From assembly GCF_008326305.1 (NCBI RefSeq), contig NZ_BIXY01000016.1, forward strand, positions 1-64,000: a stretch of 64,000 nucleotides of DNA, read 5' to 3'. The position numbers and the translations under genes are program-made. Shown one piece after another: positions 36,857-46,172 of the stretch. Position 1 is the stretch's first letter, and every line of letters starts with the position of its first letter. The notes under the pieces were generated by a model. The model saw nothing but the letters and a program-made list of their open reading frames with translations. It made no database searches and was not told the DNA's origin. This stretch comes from Dictyobacter arantiisoli (lineage in GTDB: Bacteria > Chloroflexota > Ktedonobacteria > Ktedonobacterales > Ktedonobacteraceae).

Positions 36857-37936
36857 TTAAGGATAGGCTTCCTCAGAAGCATAACTGGATCTGCTCGCCA
36901 GCCGATAGCGCAATTTATCACGTGATATCCCCAACAAAGCGGCGGCTCGTACCTGATTGCCACCACAGCGTTTCAAGGCATCCTGGATAAACGAATATTC
37001 GATACCAGCCAGAAGCGCCGACAAATTTATGCCTTCGGCGGGAAGGTGTAAATTTTGTAATAAGTCAGATAATTGATAACTATCACTCGCAGATGCAGTA
37101 GATACGACATTAAGCAAATTTTGGGGTCGAATTACATTATCATCGCATAGGATACATCCTTGTTCAATAGCGTGTTGCAGTTCGCGAATATTTCCAGGCC
37201 ATGTATAATGTAAAAGCAAACTCATAGCCTCATCACTTATTGACAGAGCTATCCCTCGACGCGCACTTTCCCTTCGCAAAAAATGCTCAATTAACAGAGG
37301 AAGATCCTCCTGACGTTCTCGTAAAGGTGGCATGAAAAGGGTAACTACATTCAAGCGATAAAATAAATCGTCGCGAAACATCTTTCGAGCCACAGCGGCC
37401 TGCAGATCTGTATTTGTCGCAGAAATAACGCGTAGTTGCACGTGAAACTCTTTTGTGCCACCGACACGCCGGAAACTGCATGTCTCAAGAAAGCGGAGTA
37501 ATTTAGCCTGTAGAACCAAAGGCATCGCCCCAATTTCATCCAGGAAGAGGGTTCCTCGATGGGCACGCGCCAGCAGGCCATCGCGCGAAAACTTCGCATC
37601 TGTATATGCGCCCGCCTCAACACCAAATAACTCTGTTTCTAATAAATCCTCTGGAATAGCGGCACAATTAATAGGAACAAATAGACCCGGGGTTGAAGAA
37701 CGGTGACTTAACTCATGAATGACGCGCGCAATAACATCTTTCCCGGTCCCACTCTCACCTTGAAGTAGAACCCTTGCAAGTGGATATGTCGCCACCTGAT
37801 GCGCCGTCAACATGATATTCAGCAAAGCGGGACATCTACCAATTACCATGCCAGCGATGGGGTCTTCAGTCTCTATCGTGGTAACCACCTCAGCCGAAGC
37901 CTGTTTTTCCGACTGAAACACAACAACCTCCTCCAC
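36857..37936 (-). CDS. Sigma54-type AAA+ transcription activator without receiver domain
   Basis: A 359-residue bacterial enhancer-binding protein. After a short N-terminus (1-25) comes the AAA+ module with Walker A GESGTGKD (60-67) and Walker B DE (133-134), then a Fis-type HTH (about 322-348, GGNQVRAAALLGISRDKLRYRLA). There is no REC, GAF or PAS sensor, so activity may be set by a partner protein or by level. The sigma54-contact loop, normally GAFTGA, reads GAYTDA (109-114), which should weaken contact with sigma54. The upstream DUF4388 gene starts 40 nt away but ends, so they may form a unit. Confidence 0.85.
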   Translation of the reverse strand: MEEVVVFQSEKQASAEVVTTIETEDPIAGMVIGRCPALLNIMLTAHQVATYPLARVLLQGESGTGKDVIARVIHELSHRSSTPGLFVPINCAAIPEDLLETELFGVEAGAYTDAKFSRDGLLARAHRGTLFLDEIGAMPLVLQAKLLRFLETCSFRRVGGTKEFHVQLRVISATNTDLQAAVARKMFRDDLFYRLNVVTLFMPPLRERQEDLPLLIEHFLRRESARRGIALSISDEAMSLLLHYTWPGNIRELQHAIEQGCILCDDNVIRPQNLLNVVSTASASDSYQLSDLLQNLHLPAEGINLSALLAGIEYSFIQDALKRCGGNQVRAAALLGISRDKLRYRLASRSSYASEEAYP

Positions 37937-37977
37937 CTATCCAACACACTTAGATCAGGTTATCATTTACATATAGA

Positions 37978-39591
37978 CTAGTAATCATGACTCATTGGCG
38001 CATACATGCCATTGATATCATCCAGAGGTCCACTTGGTGCCAATGGTTGCAACGGCTGTGGTGTTGTAATCCAACCTCGTCCAGGAATAAAGGTTGCCCC
38101 ATTTCCACCATTCCCCCACTGTGACTCTGTCGTTACTCCATGCGTATCAGTCGGGCCGACAAAGGCTGGTGGCGTCATCAGATCAGCAGAAGGAGGAACA
38201 GCGGGAAGCGAAGCAGACCAGGGGGAGGCAGCCGCAGAGGCATAACCAGGAGCGACATAGCCATTACTCAATCCTGAAGCAACCAGATCGCCAGAAACTG
38301 GAGCAGGCGAAGGATCATCAGTTGGGAAAGACGGCGTAATCAGATCTTCAGCAATCAGCTCACCCACAATCGGACACACAATATCTGGTGTTGCGCCCAG
38401 ATCCTGGCAAATTGCCATTAACGAGGTACGCCCATCCACATGCGTTAAAACACACCACTGATCCTGCGTAATCTGTACCTGCGGATTTTGCTCACGATAC
38501 AGCGAGAGATCCTTGGGCAAGAGCACCATATCCGGCGTCATAAACGATGTATCAATACGCTTAGGCGGAACGGGATTGAGTACCGGCGTAGGCGACAAAG
38601 GAGAGGATGCAGCAACGGAATCCATATTGCCAAGAAACGATACAAAACCAGAATCGGTTTGCCGCGGAGCCTCATCCGAGAACGCTGGGGCAACATCAGC
38701 AAAGGAAGGGGTCAGGTCAGCAAAAGATGGCATCGCATCAGCAAAAGGTGGCGTAATATCAGCAAAGGATGGAGCTAGATCAGCAAAAGACGGCGTCGCA
38801 TCACCTGAAGACGGCACTTTAGCCTCTTCCGCAGGAAGCGTTGAAAGCGATCCAGTCGATGGAAACGATGTCGCAAAAGAAGGGGTCGCAAACGGTGTAT
38901 CATCAAAAAATTGTGAAGCGCTCATTAGCGTAGGAACGCGTGCCACGTCAGGAGACGGCTTGGGTTGAGTGCGTGGCGTAACTGGTGTTTGAGGCAAAGC
39001 GGGCGTTGAAGGTGGCTGCTGGGCAGGCAATGGAGGTTGCATAGCAACCATAGGTATTGGCGGCTCAATAGGACTATAGACCGCTGGGGGAGGCGGAACA
39101 GCCACAGGTGCAGGCGTCGTGGTGGCAGCGGCCGACCCGAGTAAATCCGAAAAAGACATAGACACCAGCAGGCGTTCAGCCGGTGGTGGCGTTCCTTCTT
39201 CGAAATAAATATCGCCAGCACTCCACAGCAGAAGTACTTTTAAAACCTCAACAGTATTATGAATAACCCAGGCACGCAGTCCGTCGCGACTGGCATTGCC
39301 AGTTTCCATCAATGTACGCGCAATCAGTGACTCACCCAGATTGGCATTCCCAAGGGTCTGGCGCACCTGATTCCATACATACAGTGAAATAACACCGTCC
39401 TGTACGAGGCGGTCACCAAGCGAGGCATATGTACGTAGAGGGCCAACGCATAATAGATGACCATCACGTATATAAAATTCAATCCATTGCGGGCTCTGCC
39501 GAATGATCAGTAAGCCGGTCTTTTCATGCCTCTCAAGTCGTAGCAACACATTTGCTAAACCGAACTGCTCTAATGTACCTATCAGTGACAC
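37978..39591 (-). CDS. DUF4388 (PATAN) protein with tandem 7-residue repeats
   Basis: A 537-residue protein that starts with a DUF4388/PATAN domain (about 1-150), a module found in Mgl-type polarity and signalling proteins. A long proline-rich linker follows. Between about 262 and 307 there are six heptad copies of a T/A-P-S-F-A-D-L/I/V unit, a 21-nt tandem repeat at 38680-38806. Near 380-440 a second small helical domain (QVQITQDQWCVLTHVDG ... AEDLI) resembles a winged helix. The C-terminus is Pro/Gly rich. Presumed adaptor between signalling proteins; exact partner unknown. It precedes the AAA+ activator in the same direction. Confidence 0.75.
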   Translation of the reverse strand: MSLIGTLEQFGLANVLLRLERHEKTGLLIIRQSPQWIEFYIRDGHLLCVGPLRTYASLGDRLVQDGVISLYVWNQVRQTLGNANLGESLIARTLMETGNASRDGLRAWVIHNTVEVLKVLLLWSAGDIYFEEGTPPPAERLLVSMSFSDLLGSAAATTTPAPVAVPPPPAVYSPIEPPIPMVAMQPPLPAQQPPSTPALPQTPVTPRTQPKPSPDVARVPTLMSASQFFDDTPFATPSFATSFPSTGSLSTLPAEEAKVPSSGDATPSFADLAPSFADITPPFADAMPSFADLTPSFADVAPAFSDEAPRQTDSGFVSFLGNMDSVAASSPLSPTPVLNPVPPKRIDTSFMTPDMVLLPKDLSLYREQNPQVQITQDQWCVLTHVDGRTSLMAICQDLGATPDIVCPIVGELIAEDLITPSFPTDDPSPAPVSGDLVASGLSNGYVAPGYASAAASPWSASLPAVPPSADLMTPPAFVGPTDTHGVTTESQWGNGGNGATFIPGRGWITTPQPLQPLAPSGPLDDINGMYAPMSHDY

Positions 39592-39859
39592 AATACTTCA
39601 CCGTCCGTCCCAAAACGGCCCTCATTTTGCCCCTGCCTTTCTCTTAGAGAACAGAGACACTACTTCCACGAGAGCCAACGACTACTTTTTCTATTTCAAC
39701 CATATGCGCACAGTGTAGATTCTCGCAAAGCACCTTGAAATTCATTGTCAGTATCATCTGCTGCTAGCTAAAATTAGGGCATGATGTCCTGGCACGTTTG
39801 AGGCAATAGTAGATAAAATAAATCTAGAGCAGACGTTCATGTATATCATCTGCTCTAGA

Positions 39860-39943
39860 ACGGAAGGAGAGGGATTCGAACCCCCGGGACTCTCATCCAG
39901 CTGTTTTCAAGACAGCCGCATTAGACCACTCTGCCATCCTTCC
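39860..39943 (-). tRNA. tRNA-Ser (anticodon TGA)
   Basis: An 84-nt minus-strand gene with a long variable arm typical of tRNA-Ser, acceptor stem GGAAGGA/TCCTTCC, anticodon stem with loop CTTGAAA, and discriminator G. CCA is not encoded. The T arm reads GGGGG-TTCGAAT-CCCTC. Confidence 0.92.
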
Positions 39944-40170
39944 GCAGATAATATACCACAACTATGCCGACTTGTGAAGGGGTTTTATACAGGAATTTTC
40001 CAGGTTCAAGATATTCGTTTCACAGGTTTTCTATCCCTTCACACAAGACGTACCCTCTCTTATTACGTTGCAGACGAAAGTATAGATTTACCTACATATG
40101 GACATAGTACCTTTGGAACAACTATGGTATCGTCTGCCTGCTAATAAAACACTAACAGAGCAGCCATAGC

Positions 40171-40395
40171 ATGACCAACCACCAATCTCGACCCATTCCA
40201 CGCATAGAGAGAACTCAACCATGCCTTGCCAAGAATCAGCCGACACAATATATTGAAAAAGTTCAACTTTATTACACTGAGGCAGACGTGGAACCTCAAC
40301 GGGATATGTTTTGCCACGTTTTTACAGGGCCTCAAGAATCACCTCAAAATGCTGGAAGATACGATCCAGACTTAGCATGTATGGCATGTATATAG
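40171..40395 (+). CDS. Possible 74-aa protein
   Basis: A polar 74-residue frame with four cysteines, two of them near the end in ACMACI. Composition is protein-like but there is no clear SD and no known family. The gene-free stretch 39944-40563 contains otherwise only a loose inverted repeat near 39971-40045. Treat as tentative. Confidence 0.25.
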   Translation: MTNHQSRPIPRIERTQPCLAKNQPTQYIEKVQLYYTEADVEPQRDMFCHVFTGPQESPQNAGRYDPDLACMACI

Positions 40396-40563
40396 TATAG
40401 CATAGAGCAGGATATTTAACCGATTTTGGAGACGCAGTAGTACATTAGCACTGGATTTCATTGCACAAGTTTGCAATTGTCGATCTTTAGGGGTTACAAT
40501 AGAAAAAAGAAAATTGTACCCTTTAAAAATGTACTATTAGAATTTGGCAGGGCGGTTTTTGGA

Positions 40564-41388
40564 ATGAGTCAATCAGTACAATTACTTTGTTCAACCGGTG
40601 TTTTTAGTCGTTATCCAGATCTCACAGGCTATCAAGCCATTCTTAAATATGGTCCTTACCTTGAGGTTGATGGCTTCGAGGTGATGTTTTATCCCTCCTG
40701 GTATTCCCATATCGAGCGCATCGCAGAAGAGTTTCAACGCTCTCAGCTCTGTTTTCCAGCAATGCATACCGAGAAAAATATTGGGACAACACTCGGTCAA
40801 ACAGATCCAGCTGAACGCGCCCGAGGCGTTCATATGTTAGCTAAAAATTGTCAACTGGCTGGCTGGTTGGGCTGTAAAATAGTAGTGTTGCATCTCTGGA
40901 ACTGGCCCGAGTTGGATGATAACCTGGATAATAATCTCTCTGTACTACACGAATGCTATGATATAGCCCTTCAACATGGCGTAGAACTAGCATTGGAAAG
41001 TATTCCAGGACGGCATTTTGATCCGCTAACGAATCTACAGCGTGCTTTCACCTATGAGCCGCGTAGCCACTTTGCGCTGGATACTGAATTTCTCGCTAAT
41101 TACAAGCAGCTAGAAACAGTTTTCCAAACACCATGGCTATGGAAAGAGCAACGGACACATCATGTCCATATCAAAGATTCTATAGGACAGCCATTTGTAG
41201 ACGGGAAACGCCGCTATCTCCATCCCGGTGAGGGACATATTGATTTCCAACGCTTCTTTTCACAATTGCAGGAGACAGGTTTTACAGGCAACCTGAGCCT
41301 CGAATCGCCAGCGATTACTATCGATAAGGAAGTGGATCTGGCACAACTCCATGCCAGCCTGAATTTTATACGCCGCTTTCTCTGGTAG
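40564..41388 (+). CDS. Sugar phosphate isomerase/epimerase-like TIM-barrel protein
   Basis: A 274-residue TIM-barrel of the xylose-isomerase-like / AP-endonuclease-2 superfamily. Metal-binding style motifs are visible: ALESIPG, FALDTEF, HHVHIKD and LSLES, and an early SxH-type loop AMHTEKN. The start was set at 40564 (MSQSVQ); a longer frame from 40471 adds a Lys-rich N-terminus without SD. Substrate cannot be assigned; members act on inositols, hydroxypyruvate or DNA. A perfect 29-bp inverted repeat follows. Confidence 0.72.
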   Translation: MSQSVQLLCSTGVFSRYPDLTGYQAILKYGPYLEVDGFEVMFYPSWYSHIERIAEEFQRSQLCFPAMHTEKNIGTTLGQTDPAERARGVHMLAKNCQLAGWLGCKIVVLHLWNWPELDDNLDNNLSVLHECYDIALQHGVELALESIPGRHFDPLTNLQRAFTYEPRSHFALDTEFLANYKQLETVFQTPWLWKEQRTHHVHIKDSIGQPFVDGKRRYLHPGEGHIDFQRFFSQLQETGFTGNLSLESPAITIDKEVDLAQLHASLNFIRRFLW

Positions 41389-41426
41389 CTATCAAACAGC
41401 GATACATCTACACATTGTGTGCATCT

Positions 41427-41490
41427 CAAACTCAACAGCAAAAAGTCAAGCATTTTTCATCAAATGCTTGACTTTTTGCTGTTGAGTTTG
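41427..41490. terminator. Perfect 29-bp inverted repeat
   Basis: Arms 41427-41455 and 41462-41490, 6-nt loop. Internal A5/T5 gives a possible T tract on both strands. It lies 38 nt past the TIM-barrel gene and before a 395-nt leader of the ABC-F gene. Confidence 0.8.
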
Positions 41491-41886
41491 TATGATTGAT
41501 TGTATGCAGAATGAAGTTATCTGCCGTGCTGTGCAAGATAAAATTGCACAGTTTCTGGCCTATCACTACCACTATAAAGCAATCACACATGTGCTTGCCG
41601 CATAAGCCTGATACATTTGCTTATGCGGTGGAAAGCAGTGCTGATGTCGTAAAGAAACGCTACGTGTCCACATCATGTGAGACGTAGGTTTGCTTCTCTC
41701 TGTACTTCTTCTTCTACCTTCTTCAAAAACCAGGGCGTCATCTCATCTTCTTCCCAAAGCAGCTTATGTTCAGGCATTCCTCTCCCTTACCTGCTCTGTG
41801 CTGTATGCATGTATGCATGTATGTATGCTCTACACGTGTGCCGACCTGCTCCCATTGTGCCGTGCACACCCTCAAAGGAAGATGCG

Positions 41887-43524
41887 ATGTTATTAGTTCA
41901 ATTTTCAAAAGTCAGTAAAGACTACGCAGGCAATGCAATTTTTGACGAGCTCGATTTAGAAATTTTGACTGGCGAACGGATTGGCCTGGTTGGAGAAAAC
42001 GGATGTGGAAAATCAACCCTGCTCAAGCTGATAGCTGATCTGGAGACGCCAACCGAAGGCACTATCGCCCGGAAACGACGCCTGACTATCGGCCATCTGG
42101 CCCAGGAGATCGATCCTCGCCAGTATCATAAAACGATTCTGGAAGTAGTGCAGGAAGTATCTGAAGAATTTGCCGCACATCTTGCTTATCTGCGTCAACT
42201 TGAAAAACAGATGGCTGATCCCATTTTAACCAGCAATCCGACACGCTTGACGGCAATCCTAGAGGCCTATGACAAAGCCCAGCTCCGTTTTGAAGCCCTG
42301 GATGGATATAACGTTGAACACCGGGCCAGGACCGTACTGATGGGTCTGGGCTTTTCAGAAGCCTGGTATGATCAGACCCTGGGCTCCCTGAGTGGTGGAG
42401 AGAAAAAACTGGTAAATCTGGCACGTATTCTGGTACAAACACCAGATTTGCTCTTGTTGGATGAACCCGATAATCATCTCGATATCGAAGCCAAGCTCTG
42501 GCTGGAACAGTTTATTCGCGAATATCCAGGTACGGTGATGGTCATCTCCCATGATCGCCATCTCCTGGATCAAATCGTCAAAAAGATTTATCAACTCGAG
42601 GATGGGGCGCTGGATGTTTATACAGGAAACTATAGTGCCTATGTCAAAGAGCGACAGGAGCGTTTACAACAGCGCTATGAGTATTATCTGACTCAGCAGG
42701 ATGAAATTAAACGCCTTGAAGCTAGCCTCATTCAATTGCGTGAATGGGCGAAACAAAACGATAAATTTGCTGGACGTATGCACAATATGGAGAAGCGCAT
42801 CGCTCGTATTAAAGAACAACTCACACAGAAACCTGTCATGAGCCGGAATACCATCCAGGTCAATTTGAATGGAGAGCGTGGCGGCAAGAAAGTACTCGAA
42901 GTCAAAAATTTGAGTATTGCTATCAATGAGCGCGTGCTTTGCAAAACATTTGATCTGACTATCCTGCATGGGGAACGCGTAGGGATTGTAGGTGAGAATG
43001 GCAGTGGAAAAACCACGCTGCTGAAAAGCTTATTGGGCCTACGTCCCATCTCGCAGGGAGAGATTAAGATTGGCCCCAGTATCATCACAGGCTACTATGC
43101 GCAGGAACAGGAGACATTACCTTTTGAGCAAACGCCGCTCCATTTTGTCACGCGCTTAAAAAAGATGAGCGAGTCACAAGCGATTGCGCTACTCCGTCGT
43201 CTGTTATTCTCCTATCAGGATATGCACACACCTATTCGTGCTCTGAGTGGAGGAGAAAAGAGCCGACTACAAATCGCCCGTCTGATGCTGACAGAGGCGA
43301 ATTTTCTGGTGCTTGATGAACCAACCAACAACCTGGATATTCCATCAGTAGAAGTGCTGGAAACAACGCTACAACAATTCGAAGGCACCATCCTCATGGT
43401 CTCTCATGACCGCTACTTTTTAGATCAAGTCGCGACAAAAATCATTGCCATCGAATCTGATCATACGGTACAATCTTATCCCGGCAATTTCTCCTACTAC
43501 AGTGAGAAGCAACTCACTTTTTAG
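41887..43524 (+). CDS. ABC-F family ATPase (ribosome-associated)
   Basis: A 545-residue tandem ABC protein without membrane domains, the ABC-F class that acts on ribosomes in translation control or antibiotic resistance. First ABC: Walker A GENGCGKS (36-43), signature LSGGEKK. Second: Walker A GENGSGKT, signature LSGGEKS and LDEPTNNLD. The interdomain linker (about 245-310) is charged and helical. The start is the ATG at 41887 with AAAGGAAG upstream; the longer frame from 41677 encodes a Cys-rich leader-like sequence. The leader (41491-41886) holds several hairpins and a GTATGCAT repeat, and resistance ABC-F genes are often controlled by attenuation, so a similar role is possible here. Precise subfamily not decided. 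Confidence 0.9.
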   Translation: MLLVQFSKVSKDYAGNAIFDELDLEILTGERIGLVGENGCGKSTLLKLIADLETPTEGTIARKRRLTIGHLAQEIDPRQYHKTILEVVQEVSEEFAAHLAYLRQLEKQMADPILTSNPTRLTAILEAYDKAQLRFEALDGYNVEHRARTVLMGLGFSEAWYDQTLGSLSGGEKKLVNLARILVQTPDLLLLDEPDNHLDIEAKLWLEQFIREYPGTVMVISHDRHLLDQIVKKIYQLEDGALDVYTGNYSAYVKERQERLQQRYEYYLTQQDEIKRLEASLIQLREWAKQNDKFAGRMHNMEKRIARIKEQLTQKPVMSRNTIQVNLNGERGGKKVLEVKNLSIAINERVLCKTFDLTILHGERVGIVGENGSGKTTLLKSLLGLRPISQGEIKIGPSIITGYYAQEQETLPFEQTPLHFVTRLKKMSESQAIALLRRLLFSYQDMHTPIRALSGGEKSRLQIARLMLTEANFLVLDEPTNNLDIPSVEVLETTLQQFEGTILMVSHDRYFLDQVATKIIAIESDHTVQSYPGNFSYYSEKQLTF

Positions 43525-43534
43525 TAGCAGTACT

Positions 43535-43580
43535 ATGCCAACAAAAAAAGCACCTCGTGGGGTGCTTTTTTTGTTGGCAT
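43535..43580 (+). terminator. Terminator of the ABC-F gene
   Basis: A perfect 20-bp stem (43535-43554 with 43561-43580), 6-nt loop, with A7/T7 inside, 10 nt after the stop. Confidence 0.92.
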
Positions 43581-43745
43581 GAGTTTTTCTTGAGAAGAAT
43601 TTGAGATATTCCTGTGTTCTCCAGAACTCACATTGAGTTATCCCAGACTACACTTATTAAGCCGTGAGGAAAAGTATCGATTGAAAAATATTGACCGCTT
43701 CACGCTTGCGAGAGGGATATGTACAACACGACTGAAGGAAAAGCA

Positions 43746-44153
43746 ATGACGACTGGAGCACGCATACTACTCGTTGAAGATGACGAGGTTCTATGTGATC
43801 TGGTAAGCCGCAATCTGAAAGCGCGCCACCATGAAGTAGCTATCGCCATGGATGCATTGAGTGCCATCCATTTCCTGCGAACCAGCGCCTTCGATCTGAT
43901 CTTGCTGGACATCAATCTTCCCGATCAGACCGGATGGGATGTCTTACGAACAGCGCAGCAGGAGGGATGCATACACGATATCGGTGATGAGGCCCATAAG
44001 CTTCCAGTTGTGGTACTTTCCGCTGTACGTGTTAGCCCCCATCGCCTGGCCGAGTTTCATCCTCTTGCTTACTTGCCAAAACCGTTTCCGATGGAAACGG
44101 TGCTGCGCTTTGCAGCCGAGGCATCCCAGAGGAATCAGACAGACACGGTGTAG
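43746..44153 (+). CDS. REC-only response regulator
   Basis: A 135-residue receiver domain without an output domain. Phosphorylation site D55 (LILLDINLP), acidic pair E11-D12-D13 in LLVEDDE and the K of LPKPF are present. A loop of about ten residues (DIGDEAHKL) is inserted before beta-strand 4. The start at 43746 follows GAAGGA. It sits 52 nt upstream of the Kdp operon in the same direction and may be co-transcribed, but it is not KdpE, which has an OmpR-type DNA-binding domain. No histidine kinase is adjacent. Confidence 0.85.
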   Translation: MTTGARILLVEDDEVLCDLVSRNLKARHHEVAIAMDALSAIHFLRTSAFDLILLDINLPDQTGWDVLRTAQQEGCIHDIGDEAHKLPVVVLSAVRVSPHRLAEFHPLAYLPKPFPMETVLRFAAEASQRNQTDTV

Positions 44154-44205
44154 CACAGCATAACCTATTTTGCTGATACTTTTCCGGTCATACGAGGAGA
44201 AAGAT

Positions 44206-44292
44206 ATGCTTCTAGATCTCATTTGCATTGCCGTTTCAATTATCTCATTTGTTGTGTTTATCGGCTTCGCGGTAGGCTGCGATCAACTGTAG
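44206..44292 (+). CDS. Small membrane protein upstream of kdpF
   Basis: A 28-residue peptide with one membrane helix and the ending GCDQL. Similar tiny proteins ending C-D/E-x-L are found ahead of kdpF in several Kdp operons. GAGGAGAAAG precedes the ATG. Role unknown; a stabilising subunit is a reasonable guess. Confidence 0.6.
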   Translation: MLLDLICIAVSIISFVVFIGFAVGCDQL

Positions 44293-44305
44293 AGAGAGGG
44301 ATGTA

Positions 44306-44401
44306 ATGAACACTCCGCTGGAATATATCCTGGTTGGTATTGTCACATTACTTGTGATTGTATATCTGGTATTCGCGCTGCTAGCGCCTGAGAAATTCTA
44401 A
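44306..44401 (+). CDS. kdpF: KdpF, small subunit of the potassium-transporting ATPase
   Basis: A 31-residue single-helix protein (MNTPLEYILVGI...ALLAPEKF) in the usual place directly before kdpA. KdpF stabilises the KdpABC complex. Typical features seen: a Leu/Val-rich helix ending in a Tyr-Leu-Val-x-Ala-Leu pattern. It is too short for common ORF calling. The start follows GAGAGAGGG. Confidence 0.88.
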   Translation: MNTPLEYILVGIVTLLVIVYLVFALLAPEKF

Positions 44402-44432
44402 TGTACTGTTTTCAACTAAGTGAGGTGAAACT

Positions 44433-46166
44433 GTGACGCTCAATAGTGTCGCGCAGGTCCTTGCCTTTGTGATCCTACTGCTGGTAGTTACGAAACCAAT
44501 GGGCCTCTATCTAAGCAGGGTCTTTAATGGTGAGCGCACCTGGCTATCGCCGTTTTTTGTGCCAGTAGAGCGTGTGCTCTATCGAATATCTGGTGTGAAC
44601 CATGAAGAAGAGTCTTCATGGAAACGCTACGTCATTGATATGCTGCTCTTCAGCCTGGTAGGAATGCTGTTGTTGTACATCATAATGCGCACACAGCAAT
44701 GGCAGGGAGCATTCTTCAATCCACAGGGAATGGGAGCGGTCGAACAGCGGTTGGCCTTTAATACGACAGCCTCCTTCACCACCAATACAAACTGGCAGAA
44801 CTACGCTGGTGAACAGACGATGACCTATCTGACACAGATGGTTGGTCTGGCTTTTCACAACTTTGCCTCTGCAGCCACCGGCATAGCCCTGGCAGTTGCG
44901 CTGGTACGTGGCTTATCCCGTCGTAGCGCGCAACATCTGGGCAACTTCTGGGTTGATATGACTCGTTGTATGCTCTATATCCTGTTACCAATCTCAATTG
45001 TGGGAGCACTGGTGCTAGTTTCACAGGGTGTTATCCAAAATTTCAGTCCTTATATTACCGCACATACCCTGAATGGTGCGACACAAATTATTGCCCAGGG
45101 ACCAGTCGCATCGCAAGAATTTATCAAAAACTTTGGCACAAATGGTGGAGGCTTCTTTAATGTAAACTCCGCCCATCCCTACGAAAATCCGAACATTATC
45201 ACAGAGTATATTACGATCGTTTCAATCTTTGCCATTCCTGCTGGCCTGTTCTATATGTTTGGGAAAATGGTTGGCAATACCAGACAGGGCTGGGTACTCT
45301 GGATCGTTTCGATCATCCTCTGCCTGATCGGCGTCGTCGTCACGTTGACAGCAGAGCAGGGTGGAAATCCCATGCTAGCAAATCTCGGTTTGAACCAGCA
45401 AGTATCAGCCACGCAGGCTGGTGGCAATATGGAAGGGAAAGAGGTACGCTTCGGTATCACGCAGTCTTCTCTCTTCACCGTTGTCACAACTGATGCCTCC
45501 TGTGGAGCCGTCAATAGTTTCCTGGATAGCTATACACCAATTGGTGGTCTGGTACCCTTGATCAATATCGGTCTGGGTGAGATCGTCTTTGGTGGTGTTG
45601 GTTCAGGACTTTACGGCATACTGGTCTTTGCAATACTCTCGGTCTTTATCGCAGGCTTGATGGTAGGACGGACGCCTGAATATCTGGGCAAGAAGATTGA
45701 GCGCAAAGAGATCATGATGGCAGCAGTAGCAATTTTGATCCTGCCAGCTTCGATCCTGCTCTTTTCAGCTCTGAGCATAGTCTTACCCCAGGGTAGCAGT
45801 TCAATTGCCAATGCAGGACCGCATGGGCTAACAGAAATCTTGTATGCCTTTACCTCGGCCAACGGTAATAACGGTTCGGCTTTTGCTGGACTGTCAGGCA
45901 ATACCCCGTACTATAACTGGACGCTCGGTCTTGCTATGATCATTGGTCGTTTTGCCTTCCTGATCCCGGTACTTGCGATGGCAGGATCATTAGTGAAGAA
46001 GAAAGTCGTTCCCGCGAATCTCGGTACCTTCCCTACGACAGGTCCATTGTTCGTCACCCTGTTAATTGGCGTCATTTTGATTGTAGGTGCGCTTACCTAC
46101 TTCCCTGCCTATGCATTGGGTCCAATTGTCGAACATTTACTGATGATTTCAGGAAAGGCATTCTAA
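44433..46166 (+). CDS. kdpA: KdpA, potassium-binding/translocating subunit
   Basis: Channel-like membrane subunit (577 aa) of the high-affinity K+ pump. Four selectivity-filter segments of the Trk/Ktr/Kdp fold are recognisable: [27 protein letters not shown] and [10 protein letters not shown]. About ten membrane helices. It starts with GTG, preceded by GAGGTGAA. The operon order small ORF-kdpF-kdpA-kdpB-kdpC is standard. Confidence 0.98.
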   Translation: MTLNSVAQVLAFVILLLVVTKPMGLYLSRVFNGERTWLSPFFVPVERVLYRISGVNHEEESSWKRYVIDMLLFSLVGMLLLYIIMRTQQWQGAFFNPQGMGAVEQRLAFNTTASFTTNTNWQNYAGEQTMTYLTQMVGLAFHNFASAATGIALAVALVRGLSRRSAQHLGNFWVDMTRCMLYILLPISIVGALVLVSQGVIQNFSPYITAHTLNGATQIIAQGPVASQEFIKNFGTNGGGFFNVNSAHPYENPNIITEYITIVSIFAIPAGLFYMFGKMVGNTRQGWVLWIVSIILCLIGVVVTLTAEQGGNPMLANLGLNQQVSATQAGGNMEGKEVRFGITQSSLFTVVTTDASCGAVNSFLDSYTPIGGLVPLINIGLGEIVFGGVGSGLYGILVFAILSVFIAGLMVGRTPEYLGKKIERKEIMMAAVAILILPASILLFSALSIVLPQGSSSIANAGPHGLTEILYAFTSANGNNGSAFAGLSGNTPYYNWTLGLAMIIGRFAFLIPVLAMAGSLVKKKVVPANLGTFPTTGPLFVTLLIGVILIVGALTYFPAYALGPIVEHLLMISGKAF

Positions 46167-46172
46167 TATAAA

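Noticed and set aside
38680-38806. CRISPR-like repeats
   Set aside because: The 21-nt units are in frame inside a protein gene, contiguous, without spacers.
41677-41886. 70-residue N-terminal extension of the ABC-F protein
   Set aside because: Cys-rich, low-complexity, no SD at its start; a good SD and conserved ABC start occur at 41887.
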